From assembly GCA_024398135.1 (NCBI GenBank), contig CP073750.1, positions 1,550,001 through 1,614,000 of the forward strand: a stretch of 64,000 bases of DNA. Reading direction: 5' to 3'. The stretch is from a bacterium SCSIO 12643. GTDB lineage: Bacteria; Bacteroidota; Bacteroidia; Flavobacteriales_G; Salibacteraceae. A model generated the notes under the pieces. It saw only the letters and a program-made list of their open reading frames with translations. It was not told the origin of the DNA and searched no databases. A program made the position numbers and the translations under genes. Every line of letters begins with the position of its first letter. Within the stretch, counting starts at the first letter, position 1. Below, in pieces: positions 25,813 to 35,481 of this stretch.

Positions 25813-26778
25813 ATGAACCAAACAGAACAACTTTCAGTATTTATTACGGGCGCTAATGGAGGAATGGGACTGGATACATCAAAAATTTTAGTTAGCTCCG
25901 GGATTCATAGACTGGTTATGGCTACCAGAACTATGGATAAGGCCGTTACAGCCAAAAGTAAAATTGATACAGCCTATCCAGGTCATCAAACTCAAATTGA
26001 AGTCGCATCGGGATTTGATATGACCGATCCAAAGGCTATAGAAAAAGCTGTACACAAACTTCCCAAAGACCAACCTTTTAATATCATATTTCTACAAGCC
26101 GGAGGAGTTATTTTCAGCAACGACTATTCATATTTGACATGGAATAATACTGCGATTGAAAAAACCATTTTTCAAAATGTCATAGGTCCATATATCACAT
26201 TACTTCAACTCAAAAAACATGGACTGATTGCTCCAAATGCAAGAGTTGTATTCGCAGGAGGTGAAGGTGCACGTGGAATTCCCGGAATGATTGAAAAACC
26301 AGTATTTGACACCATCAATGATTTTAAAAACTATATCTACGGAAAAGGAAATTTACCGAAATACAATCCTATGAACGCTATTGGTGTTTCTAAACTAATG
26401 GGTGCCGTACTGAGTCAAAAGCTTTCCTCACTGGAAAAAAATATGGATGTGATTTGGTTTACGCCTGGCTTAACCTATGGAACAAATGGTTTAGCTGCTA
26501 AACCCGCGATCCAAAGATGGTTTATGGAAAAGATCATGTTCGGAATCGCAGGATTTCTCGGATTCGCACAAAGTCCCATGCAAGGGGCTCAAAAATATGT
26601 AGATTGCTTATTAGGTGTCTATGGTAAAAATGGTGATGTTCTGGGCGCACCTGAAGGCAAAGTTTTGGGTGATCTTGTAGATCAAAAACCTATGAACCAA
26701 ATGTTCACCAATACAGCGTTACAAGATGAGTTTTGGCATATTCTAAATACCATTTACATGCCTTACCACGTGATATAA
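25813..26778 (+). CDS. SDR-family protein, atypical catalytic site
   Basis: A 321-residue short-chain dehydrogenase/reductase-like protein. The NAD(P)-binding glycine motif TGANGGMG is at about residues 13-20, and the LQAGG strand follows near 97. The usual active-site YxxxK is changed: at AIGVSKLMG (about 196-204) the lysine remains but the tyrosine position is isoleucine. It may be a reductase with altered chemistry or a non-catalytic NADP sensor. It follows the second AraC-type element. A weak hairpin follows the stop. Confidence 0.8.
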   Translation: MNQTEQLSVFITGANGGMGLDTSKILVSSGIHRLVMATRTMDKAVTAKSKIDTAYPGHQTQIEVASGFDMTDPKAIEKAVHKLPKDQPFNIIFLQAGGVIFSNDYSYLTWNNTAIEKTIFQNVIGPYITLLQLKKHGLIAPNARVVFAGGEGARGIPGMIEKPVFDTINDFKNYIYGKGNLPKYNPMNAIGVSKLMGAVLSQKLSSLEKNMDVIWFTPGLTYGTNGLAAKPAIQRWFMEKIMFGIAGFLGFAQSPMQGAQKYVDCLLGVYGKNGDVLGAPEGKVLGDLVDQKPMNQMFTNTALQDEFWHILNTIYMPYHVI

Positions 26779-26785
26779 ATATAAG

Positions 26786-26810
26786 TGGGTTAGATCCCTT
26801 TTCTAGCCCA
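26786..26810 (+). terminator. Hairpin after the SDR gene
   Basis: TGGGTTAGA (26786-26794) pairs with TCTAGCCCA (26802-26810) with one G-U pair and a 7-base loop. It has no strong T-run. Confidence 0.5.
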
Positions 26811-26855
26811 TTAATAATTCACTTAAATTTGATGTTCAACTTTAACAAACTACAT

Positions 26856-27383
26856 ATGTCATACGATTTCATTGGAGATCATCCACAAAACTATTCTTCG
26901 GGCAATATTATTTCTCGTTTTATAGACGGTTTAGGTTTTCGTTATTACTGGGTCACTGAAGGGTTAACAGAAAATGACTTAAAATTCAAGCCTTCTGAAA
27001 CTGGTCAAAGTACCATGGAAACCATACGCCATATTTATTGGTTGGCATTTATGGTAAACAATACACTTTATAACCGACCATCCAATAGATCGTTTAATGC
27101 AGAAATAGAGTCGTTAGATTTTAATGAAATCAGAAATGGAACACTGGATTTGATCAAAGACTCCAGTAGTCTATCTCGCAGTTTATCTGAAGAACAATTA
27201 TCCCAATTAGAAGTGCAAATTCAAAGCGGAGATAAAATCTATTCGTATCCCCTTTGGAACATGATGAATGGCCCATTATCCGATGCTTTATATCATACCG
27301 GACAAATTGTATCGTTTAGAAGGTCATCGGGAAATCCAATTCGTAAAGGGGTTAATGTATTTTTGGGAAAGTTGGTCAACTAA
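26856..27383 (+). CDS. DinB-like putative metal-dependent protein
   Basis: A 175-residue protein resembling the DinB/YfiT four-helix family. A metal-type histidine occurs in METIRHIYWL and a second pair in ALYHTGQIVSFRR, the HxGQ signature. Family members bind nickel or zinc, and some act as thiol-dependent transferases. The start chosen is ATG at 26856 because the upstream in-frame codons extend back over the SDR gene and its terminator hairpin. It follows the SDR gene and may belong to the same regulon. Confidence 0.65.
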   Translation: MSYDFIGDHPQNYSSGNIISRFIDGLGFRYYWVTEGLTENDLKFKPSETGQSTMETIRHIYWLAFMVNNTLYNRPSNRSFNAEIESLDFNEIRNGTLDLIKDSSSLSRSLSEEQLSQLEVQIQSGDKIYSYPLWNMMNGPLSDALYHTGQIVSFRRSSGNPIRKGVNVFLGKLVN

Positions 27384-27394
27384 CATCTAGATTT

Positions 27395-27898
27395 ATGAAA
27401 TTAATTCTATCCATAATCGTTTTGTTTTCTTTTGGTGTTGCCTCTCCTCCAATTATTCCAGAGCTATCGCAAGACAGCATTAACAAGATGTACTGGAAAT
27501 CGGATCATGGAAACTTTGATCTTCTGAGTCCTTTAGAATTATTACAACTTTCTGCTTCAGTCAAGCATGGAGGGATTTACTATCAGCCCGAAAAAAGTAA
27601 CAGCAAGGTATTTCATTATGAAAAAAATATTCAATGGTTAGGTCAAGCAAAGTCCGATTGGGTTACTGAATCGGATATTCAGAAATTACTCCCATATATT
27701 CGATCATCTCAACCATGTCTGCCTTCAGTCACGCTACATACCTCAAGTCGTTGTCAAGATATTAGTACTGTTGGAAAAGAAGCCTGTCAAATTATTCTTC
27801 ATTCAGCAGAAAGCCCATATCCAAATAGATGTAGCAGTATCTCTGATGAAAAATGGGAAAAATTGATCTCTATGATTCAAAAAAGGTATCAAAAATAA
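27395..27898 (+). CDS. Hypothetical secreted protein
   Basis: A 167-residue protein with a signal peptide (about residues 1-16, ILFSFGVAS type). The rest is mixed helix with three or four cysteines (SSQPCLPS, SSRCQDIS, KEACQII, NRCSSIS) that could form disulfides outside the cytoplasm. No known family. It begins 11 bases after the DinB-like gene and is probably co-transcribed with it. A terminator-like hairpin overlaps its stop codon. Confidence 0.65.
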   Translation: MKLILSIIVLFSFGVASPPIIPELSQDSINKMYWKSDHGNFDLLSPLELLQLSASVKHGGIYYQPEKSNSKVFHYEKNIQWLGQAKSDWVTESDIQKLLPYIRSSQPCLPSVTLHTSSRCQDISTVGKEACQIILHSAESPYPNRCSSISDEKWEKLISMIQKRYQK

Positions 27899-27924
27899 AG
27901 AGCCACCAAAATGGCAGCTCTTTT
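27897..27924 (+). terminator. Terminator after the hypothetical secreted protein
   Basis: AAAGAGC (27897-27903) pairs with GCTCTTT (27917-27923) around a loop that has its own CC/GG pair, and a T-rich tract follows. The right arm lies in a segment that is duplicated at 28665-28680. Confidence 0.65.
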
Positions 27925-27946
27925 ACTTTTTGTTATTTGTTATTTC

Positions 27947-27988
27947 TTATTTAGGGGTTCCGATTCCAGTTTTATTTGGAAATTCTAA
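27947..27988 (-). pseudogene. Relic of the 3' end of a tricorn protease gene
   Basis: Read on the minus strand, these 14 codons give LEFPNKTGIGTPK and a stop. The neighbouring tricorn protease ends in PEFPNKTGIGNPK and a stop (28694 side). The similarity continues beyond the stop into the T-rich terminator region. Upstream of the relic the frame meets a stop within two codons. It is therefore a leftover of a duplicated gene end, not an active gene. Confidence 0.7.
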
Positions 27989-28093
27989 TGTTTAGAAGAT
28001 TCTCTGTAAATCATATTCTAAGATGAATTGATGTGTTTTTTTGGAAATGTAAAACTTAATATTTTCGCAATTCAATTTTTTACACTTTAATCC

Positions 28094-28663
28094 ATGAAGC
28101 AAGTTTCCAAAATAGCCCCATTTATTCCTTTCATAATCGCGTGTTTAATCATGTCTATTAGTATCATTCAGGTTATCATGATACCACAAACAATTGACGA
28201 AAAGGGTAGATTAGTAACATACTTATTAGAAAACTCTGTGTTTTATGGGGCTATTGGTTTATTTATTACATTAAATCTTATTCTTATAAAAAGGGATATT
28301 TGGAAATATGCTTTCTTAATTCTCGTCTTAGCTTCATTTTCTCCATTTATTGACTTGATTGGTTTTTTCAGGCTCTATTTTATTGGAATCAATATTATTT
28401 CTTTGACGATACTCATATTACATCTGTATTTCAATACTGAAATTATATATAACACCATCAATTTTTTTAAACCAACCGAAAAAGAAATTCAAAAAATAGA
28501 ACAATCCAAACTAAAAGACTTTGAGCAACGCATTTTGAAATTTGAAAAGAAGTTCGCAAATAAAAGTGAAGCGGAACTCTCGAATATCATAAAAGAAAAT
28601 CGACTTATTCCAGAAGCAATAGAAGCTTCAAAACGACTATTAGATAACAAAAAAGGAGCCTAA
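28094..28663 (+). CDS. Hypothetical membrane protein
   Basis: A 189-residue protein with four hydrophobic segments in the first 125 residues (for example PFIPFIIACLIMSISIIQV and IGLFITLNLILI) and a charged, probably coiled-coil C-terminal tail (about 130-189, rich in Lys and Glu). No family recognised. A TATTTTCG box with TTG about 16 bases upstream lies roughly 25 bases before the start. The gene is framed by two copies of the tricorn 3' end, which suggests insertion or local rearrangement. Its last codons form part of the terminator. Confidence 0.6.
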   Translation: MKQVSKIAPFIPFIIACLIMSISIIQVIMIPQTIDEKGRLVTYLLENSVFYGAIGLFITLNLILIKRDIWKYAFLILVLASFSPFIDLIGFFRLYFIGINIISLTILILHLYFNTEIIYNTINFFKPTEKEIQKIEQSKLKDFEQRILKFEKKFANKSEAELSNIIKENRLIPEAIEASKRLLDNKKGA

Positions 28664-28678
28664 TAAAGCTCCTTTTTT
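28649..28678. terminator. Bidirectional terminator
   Basis: AAAAAAGGAGC (28649-28659) and GCTCCTTTTTT (28668-28678) form a perfect stem over an 8-base loop and overlap the last codons of the membrane protein gene. It also serves the convergent tricorn gene. Confidence 0.88.
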
Positions 28679-28693
28679 GTTTCTGGTTATCTC

Positions 28694-31600
28694 TTATTTC
28701 GGATTACCGATTCCAGTTTTATTTGGGAATTCCGGAACAACCACTTTAGCTGGTGGATTTGCTTTTAAAGAAGCGTTGATTAACTCAATAGCTTTATCCA
28801 ATTGGGCATCAATACCGTTATACATATCTTCAGCTTGTGCATCCACTTCATAATCCGGGGAAACACCAACACCTTCAACATCCCACTCACCATCTAAATT
28901 AAAGAAAGCAAAATTCGGTGCAGTTAAGAATCCGCCATCTACCAATGGTGGAATTCCACTAATTCCTACCAATCCTCCCCAGGTACGTTTACCTACTACA
29001 GGACCTACTTTCTCTTGTTTAAAGATGTATGGGAACATGTCTCCACCTGATCCGGCCCATTGGTTAGCCAACATCACTTTAGGCCCGTCCATTCCGTTAA
29101 ATGGAATCGGCCATGGTTTCTTGTCTCTTCGAGAGAAATGACTACGAATTGGGCGGTTTAATAATTCCACAAATCTGTCTGGGATTTGGCCTCCACTATT
29201 CCATCTTTCATCAATAATCATAGCGCTTAAATGGAATTGTCCCTGATACATTCTGAACAACTGATTTTGTCCATCTACCCCCGTATTTGGGACATAGATA
29301 TAACCACATTTTCCATTTGTTGCTTTCAGCACTTTCTGACGATTGTTTTCAATCCACGCCAGATTTCTTAAACGAGCTTCATTACGCATTAGCTTCACCT
29401 CAACATCTCTGGCATCTTTACCATTGGCATCTGAAGCAATGCTTAAAACCACCACTTTTTGATCCAAATTTTGGAATGCCGCATATGGACTCTGTGTTCC
29501 ATCCACCGGTTGGTGATTTACAGCCACAATATACGCTCCTTCTTTCACCTCAATTCCAGCTTCATTTAATGGTGATCTGGTGATATCCCATGGTGCTCCG
29601 GCATATATTTTATCAATACGAATGGCATTTTTACCTTCTGTAGATAAATCCGCACCTAACATTCCCACACCTACTCTTTCTGCTCTAGGCATATCGCCTC
29701 CACCGACATAAGCATGACCTACATTCAATTCACCAATCATTTCTCCAATGATATAGTTCAAATCACTTCTGCTAGAACAAAATGCCATTAACTTACTGTA
29801 ACGCTCTCTCACTTCTTTCCAATCAACACGATGCATATTTGGATCATAGAAAAAATCTCTCTCCAATCTCCACGCTTCATTAAAAATTTGATTCCACTCT
29901 TCCACAGGATTAATCTCCGCACGCACATCTTTCATAGACAACGCACCATCTCCTGCTTTTTGACCCGGACGCACACCTGTAATGGCATAACCTCCTCTAA
30001 ATCCATAAATGATCTTTTTACCATCGGCAGATAATTCATATCCGTATGCGCCTGAAACAATTGAACTCTCTTCTTTTCCATTAATATCCCAGTATCTAAT
30101 TTCAGAACCGCCTCTACCGTAAGCTTGATACAAGATTTTGCCATCAGCAGCGGTTAAATAGCCATAATTCCCCGGCTCTACAGGCAATGCTACTGCACGC
30201 CATTCAATTCCTTCGAAATCTATTTTGATTCCATCATCTTCAGTCTCTTCTTCTTTGTCTGATTTTTCCTCTTTTTTATCTCCATCCTCTTTAACTTCTT
30301 CCATATCATTTTCAGGAGCCAAAATAGAAGGTTCATCTTTAGACAAAGTTGTCGCCATCAACACCGTAGATTTATCATATACCCAGGTACCATCAAAGTT
30401 GCTATAGGTTGGCATAAACGCTCTGTTAGAAGTATAGAAAAGGTACTTTCCATCTAACGAAAACACCGGATCCTGACAGTTATAGAACTCGCTGGTCAAT
30501 TGGTATGTTTTCCCCTCTTTAAGGCTATAGGCAATAATGACAGAGTTCTGGCTAATTATAGATTTAGAATAGGTTAACCATTTACTGTCATGCGACCATC
30601 TGTAATCACGAATGTCATCCATTTCACTGAAATCTACTTTCGTAATCTTCTTGCTATCTACGTGGATATAATAGAGTGTTCCGTCATATTTTGTAAAAGC
30701 AATTTTCTTACTGTCCGGAGACCATAAAGTTCCACTGTAATATCCTTCCAAATCTTTGGTTAATGCTTGTGGTTCTCCCGAACCATCTGCAGGGCGAATC
30801 ATTAATTGATATTCTCCGGTTTCATCAGAAAAATATGCGATATACTTTCCATCCGGTGACCAGTTTGGTGATTGCTCAGAAGATCCTGAGGTATGTGTAA
30901 TATTCTGTGTAATTCCTTTCTCCGCAGGAACGGTAAAAATCTCCCCACGCGCATCAAACAAACCTCTTTTTCCGGTTGGGGAAATAAAATAAGTACGCAC
31001 ATCTTTACTCAGGTCTTTCCACTCCGCACGTGCCATAATATGTTCTGAAGGCACTTTTATTTCTACCGGATTTGTTTTTCCTGTAACCAGATCAAACAAA
31101 TGAAGTTTACCTCCATTTTCCAGTACAATATGTCCTTTACCCATACTAGGGAATTTCACATCGTAAGTATCAAAATTTGTTTCTTGCTTGAACTCTTTAC
31201 TATTCACATCATAAGACCAGATATTAGCTTTATGATTCTCTCCACGATCACTTAAGAAATAGATCTTATCTCCATTCCACATCGGTAATGCATCAGTCCC
31301 CTTATAAGAAGTAATCTGAGTCGATTTTTTGGTCTTTTCATCATAAATCAGGATATCACTTGCTGTTCCTCCCTGATACCGTTTCCAGTTTCTAGAAACT
31401 CTGTTTAGGTATTGATAGGCCAATTGCGTTCCATCGGCATTGTAACTTCCTAACTCCGCAAAAAACAATGGCAACTGCTCAAGAGTTCCACCTTTAGTTG
31501 ACACCGTAAAAAACTGATTAAATCGGTTAGATGGGGATTTCCTTCTGGATGCAAATAAAATTCCCGATCCGTCCGGTTTCCAATCTACTGTGCGATCGTT

Positions 31601-31930
31601 CCCCGGATGGTAAGTTAATCTCTTTACATTATATCCGTGATGGTGAATTGTATAGACATCATAGTTCCCATCATAATTCCCACTAAATGCAATCGTATTT
31701 CCATCTGGTGAAAACTTAGGATAATACTCCATACCAGGAGTTGAAGTAATTCTTTTGGCCATACCTCCGGTTATAGGTACAACCCATACATCTTCTGCAT
31801 ATACAAAAGTGATTTCATTCTCCGATACATCGGGAAAACGCAACATTAGTGCGTCAGGTGAATCTGTAGTCTGCGCGAATGAAAATAACGCTGTAGACAA
31901 CACAGATAGGAGGGTGTAAATTCTTTTCAT
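28694..31930 (-). CDS. Tricorn protease homolog (S41 family)
   Basis: A 1078-residue exported tricorn protease. Signal peptide (to about residue 20, LFSFAQ) is followed by two WD40-like beta-propeller regions (about 30-330 and 330-540), an acidic linker (KEEKSDKEEETEDD), then core, PDZ and S41 peptidase domains. The core His motif DPNMHRVDW and the catalytic serine motif NQWAGSGGD are visible, so an active enzyme is likely. Tricorn degrades oligopeptides; Bacteroidota forms are secreted. A longer start at 31951 adds seven residues before the signal peptide, so I take Met at 31930. Confidence 0.92.
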   Translation of the reverse strand: MKRIYTLLSVLSTALFSFAQTTDSPDALMLRFPDVSENEITFVYAEDVWVVPITGGMAKRITSTPGMEYYPKFSPDGNTIAFSGNYDGNYDVYTIHHHGYNVKRLTYHPGNDRTVDWKPDGSGILFASRRKSPSNRFNQFFTVSTKGGTLEQLPLFFAELGSYNADGTQLAYQYLNRVSRNWKRYQGGTASDILIYDEKTKKSTQITSYKGTDALPMWNGDKIYFLSDRGENHKANIWSYDVNSKEFKQETNFDTYDVKFPSMGKGHIVLENGGKLHLFDLVTGKTNPVEIKVPSEHIMARAEWKDLSKDVRTYFISPTGKRGLFDARGEIFTVPAEKGITQNITHTSGSSEQSPNWSPDGKYIAYFSDETGEYQLMIRPADGSGEPQALTKDLEGYYSGTLWSPDSKKIAFTKYDGTLYYIHVDSKKITKVDFSEMDDIRDYRWSHDSKWLTYSKSIISQNSVIIAYSLKEGKTYQLTSEFYNCQDPVFSLDGKYLFYTSNRAFMPTYSNFDGTWVYDKSTVLMATTLSKDEPSILAPENDMEEVKEDGDKKEEKSDKEEETEDDGIKIDFEGIEWRAVALPVEPGNYGYLTAADGKILYQAYGRGGSEIRYWDINGKEESSIVSGAYGYELSADGKKIIYGFRGGYAITGVRPGQKAGDGALSMKDVRAEINPVEEWNQIFNEAWRLERDFFYDPNMHRVDWKEVRERYSKLMAFCSSRSDLNYIIGEMIGELNVGHAYVGGGDMPRAERVGVGMLGADLSTEGKNAIRIDKIYAGAPWDITRSPLNEAGIEVKEGAYIVAVNHQPVDGTQSPYAAFQNLDQKVVVLSIASDANGKDARDVEVKLMRNEARLRNLAWIENNRQKVLKATNGKCGYIYVPNTGVDGQNQLFRMYQGQFHLSAMIIDERWNSGGQIPDRFVELLNRPIRSHFSRRDKKPWPIPFNGMDGPKVMLANQWAGSGGDMFPYIFKQEKVGPVVGKRTWGGLVGISGIPPLVDGGFLTAPNFAFFNLDGEWDVEGVGVSPDYEVDAQAEDMYNGIDAQLDKAIELINASLKANPPAKVVVPEFPNKTGIGNPK

Positions 31931-32050
31931 TTCATTCGTATTTTCACGCAAGTTAAAATGTTTTCCAGCCCAAATCTTATTTTTTTGGTAAAGGGTTGAA
32001 TTCCTAGATAAATGGAATCCTGCTGTAACTCACATGAAATAAAAGGTAGT

Positions 32051-34246
32051 TTACCTCCTACGACCACCTCTGGCACCTCCACCTGCTGGTCTTCCTTGTG
32101 GGCGACTTTGCATTCTGGATTGCGCTTGTCTTTGTTGCTGTGCTCTTTGGTAGTTTTGATTCCCCTGATTTCTACTTTGCGCAGATCGATTTAATTGCTG
32201 TTTCTTTTGCTGAGCTTGCTGTCTCGCTTGTTGATTACCTGTATTTGATCCTACGGCTGGTTTTTGAGGTTTCTTACCTTGAAACTCCTCCTTTGTAGGT
32301 CTTTTTCCCGCTGCGTTATTTGTTCTATTTTGGAAATTGCCTTTTTGATCTCTTTGGTAAACATTCCCCTTTTTATCGGTATACATATTATTCGGTTTAC
32401 CTGAAGGTCTGGCTCTATTATTTATCGCGCGATTTGCATTTCCACGATTGATATTTCCGGTTTGTTTTACGCCATTACTACGGTTCTTATACACGTTTTG
32501 ATTGCTATTCCTTTTTCCAGCAGCATATCCTGCTCTATATCCATTATGATAACCTCTTCTATACCCGTTATGGTATCCGTGATGATAGCCATGACGATAT
32601 CCATAGTGATATCCTCTTGGTCCCCAATAGCCATAACGATATGGATGATAGCCCCAGCTTACCCATCCATAACTAATTCCTATCGTAAAGCCCCATCCGG
32701 TATACGGGTTATAGTGTACTCCATATCCATAAGTCACTGGTCTTGGATAATAATACGCACCATACCATGGGTGATAATAATATCCCGTTCCATAAACCAC
32801 TACACCACCATATACATAACTGTAAGTGTATCCCGGTGTATATCCTACATATACCACATCCGGTGTAGAGTCATAGATATAAACATACTTTACATTGTAC
32901 ACCGGTGATTCCGGTGGAATTTGATCTACATCGTCCGGTCTATCTGTAGATACTTCCCATGGTCCAGTTGGTTGATCAGAAACGAACCATACGGCATTTT
33001 CTACCGCATAATATTTACCCTTAATAAGCAACACACTTTTATCTGTATTCACTGCATATTGCATTTCTGTTCCGGTAATCGGTTCAAATTTAGGTTCCCC
33101 ATCATAAGTCACTTCAATCTTCGCTTCTTTTCGATCTATCGTAGCTGTTTGTGGAATAGATTGTTCCAGAATTGCAGATTGTGCTTGTGGTGTTCCTGGC
33201 ACACTTGGCAACACATTACCCATACTTGATGAATCCGGAATATTTTTAAATTCTTCCGGTAAACTCTCCGGCTCCACGAATTTCCAGTCACCATCTTCTA
33301 AAGATTTAGATGCATACCACCTTCCGGCAAGTAACACAAAGTGCTTTTGACTGGTAATATCCATGATCACATCACTTTCTGTATTGCTCACATACAGTAA
33401 AGATGTTCCCTCAATTGGTTTGTAGTCCATCTCACCATCTACAATAATCAACTCCGATGCTTTGGTTTCTACCAAAATTTCGGGTGCTTTATCATAAGTG
33501 TCCGCAATAGAATCAACTTCAGTGTCTTTTTGATTTTCTTCTGCAAACTTTTTTACTCCGGATGGTACTTTCTCAGTTTCTTCATAACCTTTCAAAGCTT
33601 CTTTTGAAGTATACCAGAATTCTCCTCCATTGATATAGTAATCCGACTTTTTATCCTTAACAATAAAGAATGGGGTATTGATCACATACTCCAGGCCTGA
33701 TCCTTCATCTTTCTTAAATCTTGGTTCTCCATCAATCATCACCAATACCGCAGGAGATTTTCGCAAAAATATTTGCGGAGGATCATTATTAATTTGTTCG
33801 GACAGAGCATTTAAACCTTCCACTTCTTCCAAACTTGCGGATAAACGATCTAATGACATCACAATGTCCCAGGATTCCACTTCACTGGTCAATAAATCCT
33901 TAAATTTCTGAGACTTCTCATCATCTACCATATCCGGAAAGTGGGTATTGGTAATATCCACCGATTGGAGTCTTACAATTCTATTTTCCAAATCGGTTTC
34001 CATCGTAGCTTCAAACCATACCGCTCCAAAAACCATTTCGCCATCTTTTGGTTTTACCGTCAAAGCCATTCTACCACTCAGTATATTTCCTTTAAAACTT
34101 TCAAGTTGCGGTTGATATAAGGTTGTAACATATCCTTTATCACCTTCCAGTTCCATGGGCCAGGAAAATTCAGTTATGACGTCTTGGGAAATACTTGTAA
34201 ATGGGAATAAAAATATATTGGCTAAAATGATAAGAAATAACCTCAT
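32051..34246 (-). CDS. Secreted protein with three repeated modules and Tyr/Gly-rich region
   Basis: A 731-residue protein with a signal peptide (about 1-20). Three similar modules contain GEPRFKKDEGSGLEYVINT (about 173), GEMDYKPIEGTSLLYVSNT (271) and GEPKFEPITGTEMQYAVNT (383), each followed by a tryptophan-rich WYTS/WYAS/WFVS strand. Residues 450-550 are rich in Tyr and Gly. About 551-577 carry seven x-x-GY repeats. The last 150 residues are Asn/Gln/Arg-rich and probably disordered. Similar proteins are sometimes labelled carbohydrate-binding; I see no catalytic site. Likely exported and perhaps surface-attached. Confidence 0.7.
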   Translation of the reverse strand: MRLFLIILANIFLFPFTSISQDVITEFSWPMELEGDKGYVTTLYQPQLESFKGNILSGRMALTVKPKDGEMVFGAVWFEATMETDLENRIVRLQSVDITNTHFPDMVDDEKSQKFKDLLTSEVESWDIVMSLDRLSASLEEVEGLNALSEQINNDPPQIFLRKSPAVLVMIDGEPRFKKDEGSGLEYVINTPFFIVKDKKSDYYINGGEFWYTSKEALKGYEETEKVPSGVKKFAEENQKDTEVDSIADTYDKAPEILVETKASELIIVDGEMDYKPIEGTSLLYVSNTESDVIMDITSQKHFVLLAGRWYASKSLEDGDWKFVEPESLPEEFKNIPDSSSMGNVLPSVPGTPQAQSAILEQSIPQTATIDRKEAKIEVTYDGEPKFEPITGTEMQYAVNTDKSVLLIKGKYYAVENAVWFVSDQPTGPWEVSTDRPDDVDQIPPESPVYNVKYVYIYDSTPDVVYVGYTPGYTYSYVYGGVVVYGTGYYYHPWYGAYYYPRPVTYGYGVHYNPYTGWGFTIGISYGWVSWGYHPYRYGYWGPRGYHYGYRHGYHHGYHNGYRRGYHNGYRAGYAAGKRNSNQNVYKNRSNGVKQTGNINRGNANRAINNRARPSGKPNNMYTDKKGNVYQRDQKGNFQNRTNNAAGKRPTKEEFQGKKPQKPAVGSNTGNQQARQQAQQKKQQLNRSAQSRNQGNQNYQRAQQQRQAQSRMQSRPQGRPAGGGARGGRRR

Positions 34247-34302
34247 GAGATCAGAATTAATTTAAGCTTCGAATTTACATAAATTGGGCTTTGAATATCG
34301 AT

Positions 34303-35481
34303 TTAATTCCGATTATTCCATGCAGAACCAAAAGTGATGTAATACCCAAAATCATTATTGGACCAGGCGACATCCACACCCATTCGTAATCCGAATTTAC
34401 GCGCTAACAGGTATCTAAATCCAGTACCATAATTATACACCAAAAGGGCATCTTTAAAATCCACTTCCTGAGTCGGTGCCTTAGCCATTCCCCCAAAAGC
34501 CAGTATACTCCATCGTTTGGTAAAGTCATATCGTTGTTCGGTTTCCAACATATAGGTACGATCACCCTGATATCTATTAATGGGTACTCCTCTTAAACTA
34601 ATCCCCGGCATCGCATAGAATGGTGCATCACCAAATTGAGATTTATTATCCAATCGGAATCCACTAACCCATCTGGAAGTAGGTTGAAAATAATAAAGCA
34701 CTCCAAAAGTTAAAGTTCCATATTCATAATCACTTCCGGTCCATTCTGCATTTTGTCTATAATTAGAAGTAATCAAAATTCCTTTGTTGGGTGTAAAAAC
34801 ATTATCCCGCTTATCGTATTCCAGATCTACTCCTACACTACTTAAATTATGAGACTTTCTTAAACGCTCATCAAAATCCGGAAAATCTTCCAGCTCAAAA
34901 TTTGCTCCTACGTCTGCATTGATAAACAAATACTCTAACCCCACATACACATGCGTTCGTCCAATTTCTTTTAATACAGATGCAAATACGGGAGTCATTC
35001 TAAAATTAAATGAAAACTTACGCTCCCCAATAAAAGGCAAGTCACGATAAAAATCCATATTGACATTGGCATATGCCAAACCTGCTCGATATTTCATTCG
35101 ATACTTTGGCAATGAAGCAATGCGCATGGCACCCAATAACCATGTTTGGTTTCCAGTATATCCTGCAACTGCAGCGGTGATATTGGGCGGCACATACTCA
35201 TCTTTTAATTGCACCTTATTCGGTTTAATAAATACTGCCGCTAACATCACCCCTATATCACCTAACGCGGGCTCTGTAATTAACTGTGGGACTGGAATAA
35301 AACCATCGGCCTGAATCAGGAAATCACTCGCATCTAATTTATGATCCAACGAATCGTGCAAAAGATCTTTCATTTTGGGTTTTTCCTTGGATGTCCGGGT
35401 TGGAGATTCCTGAGCCCAGATTGGAAGTATAACCCAACAGAAGGCACAAAGGATGATTCCCTTTTTTAAATATTTGTGCAT
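34303..35481 (-). CDS. BamA/TamA-type outer membrane barrel protein
   Basis: A 392-residue outer membrane protein with signal peptide (to about 23, PIWAQ). The last 280 residues resemble the surface-antigen barrel of BamA/TamA (for example NLSSVGVDLEYDKRDNVFTPNKGILI and a later RGVPINRYQGDRTYMLETEQRY). No POTRA domains are present, as in short barrel-only members, and the C-terminus ends in aromatic-rich strands. Such barrels may export or anchor a partner. A -7 box lies just upstream. Confidence 0.8.
   Translation of the reverse strand: MHKYLKKGIILCAFCWVILPIWAQESPTRTSKEKPKMKDLLHDSLDHKLDASDFLIQADGFIPVPQLITEPALGDIGVMLAAVFIKPNKVQLKDEYVPPNITAAVAGYTGNQTWLLGAMRIASLPKYRMKYRAGLAYANVNMDFYRDLPFIGERKFSFNFRMTPVFASVLKEIGRTHVYVGLEYLFINADVGANFELEDFPDFDERLRKSHNLSSVGVDLEYDKRDNVFTPNKGILITSNYRQNAEWTGSDYEYGTLTFGVLYYFQPTSRWVSGFRLDNKSQFGDAPFYAMPGISLRGVPINRYQGDRTYMLETEQRYDFTKRWSILAFGGMAKAPTQEVDFKDALLVYNYGTGFRYLLARKFGLRMGVDVAWSNNDFGYYITFGSAWNNRN

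Noticed and set aside
26733-26855. N-terminal extension of the DinB-like protein
   Set aside because: It overlaps the SDR gene and its hairpin and has no domain. The Met at 26856 gives the usual family length.
32462-32908. A 148-residue open frame on the plus strand opposite the Tyr/Gly-rich protein
   Set aside because: It is the antisense of low-complexity TAY/GGN codons. The product is an Ile/Ser-rich string without a domain, and the minus-strand gene is clearly coding.
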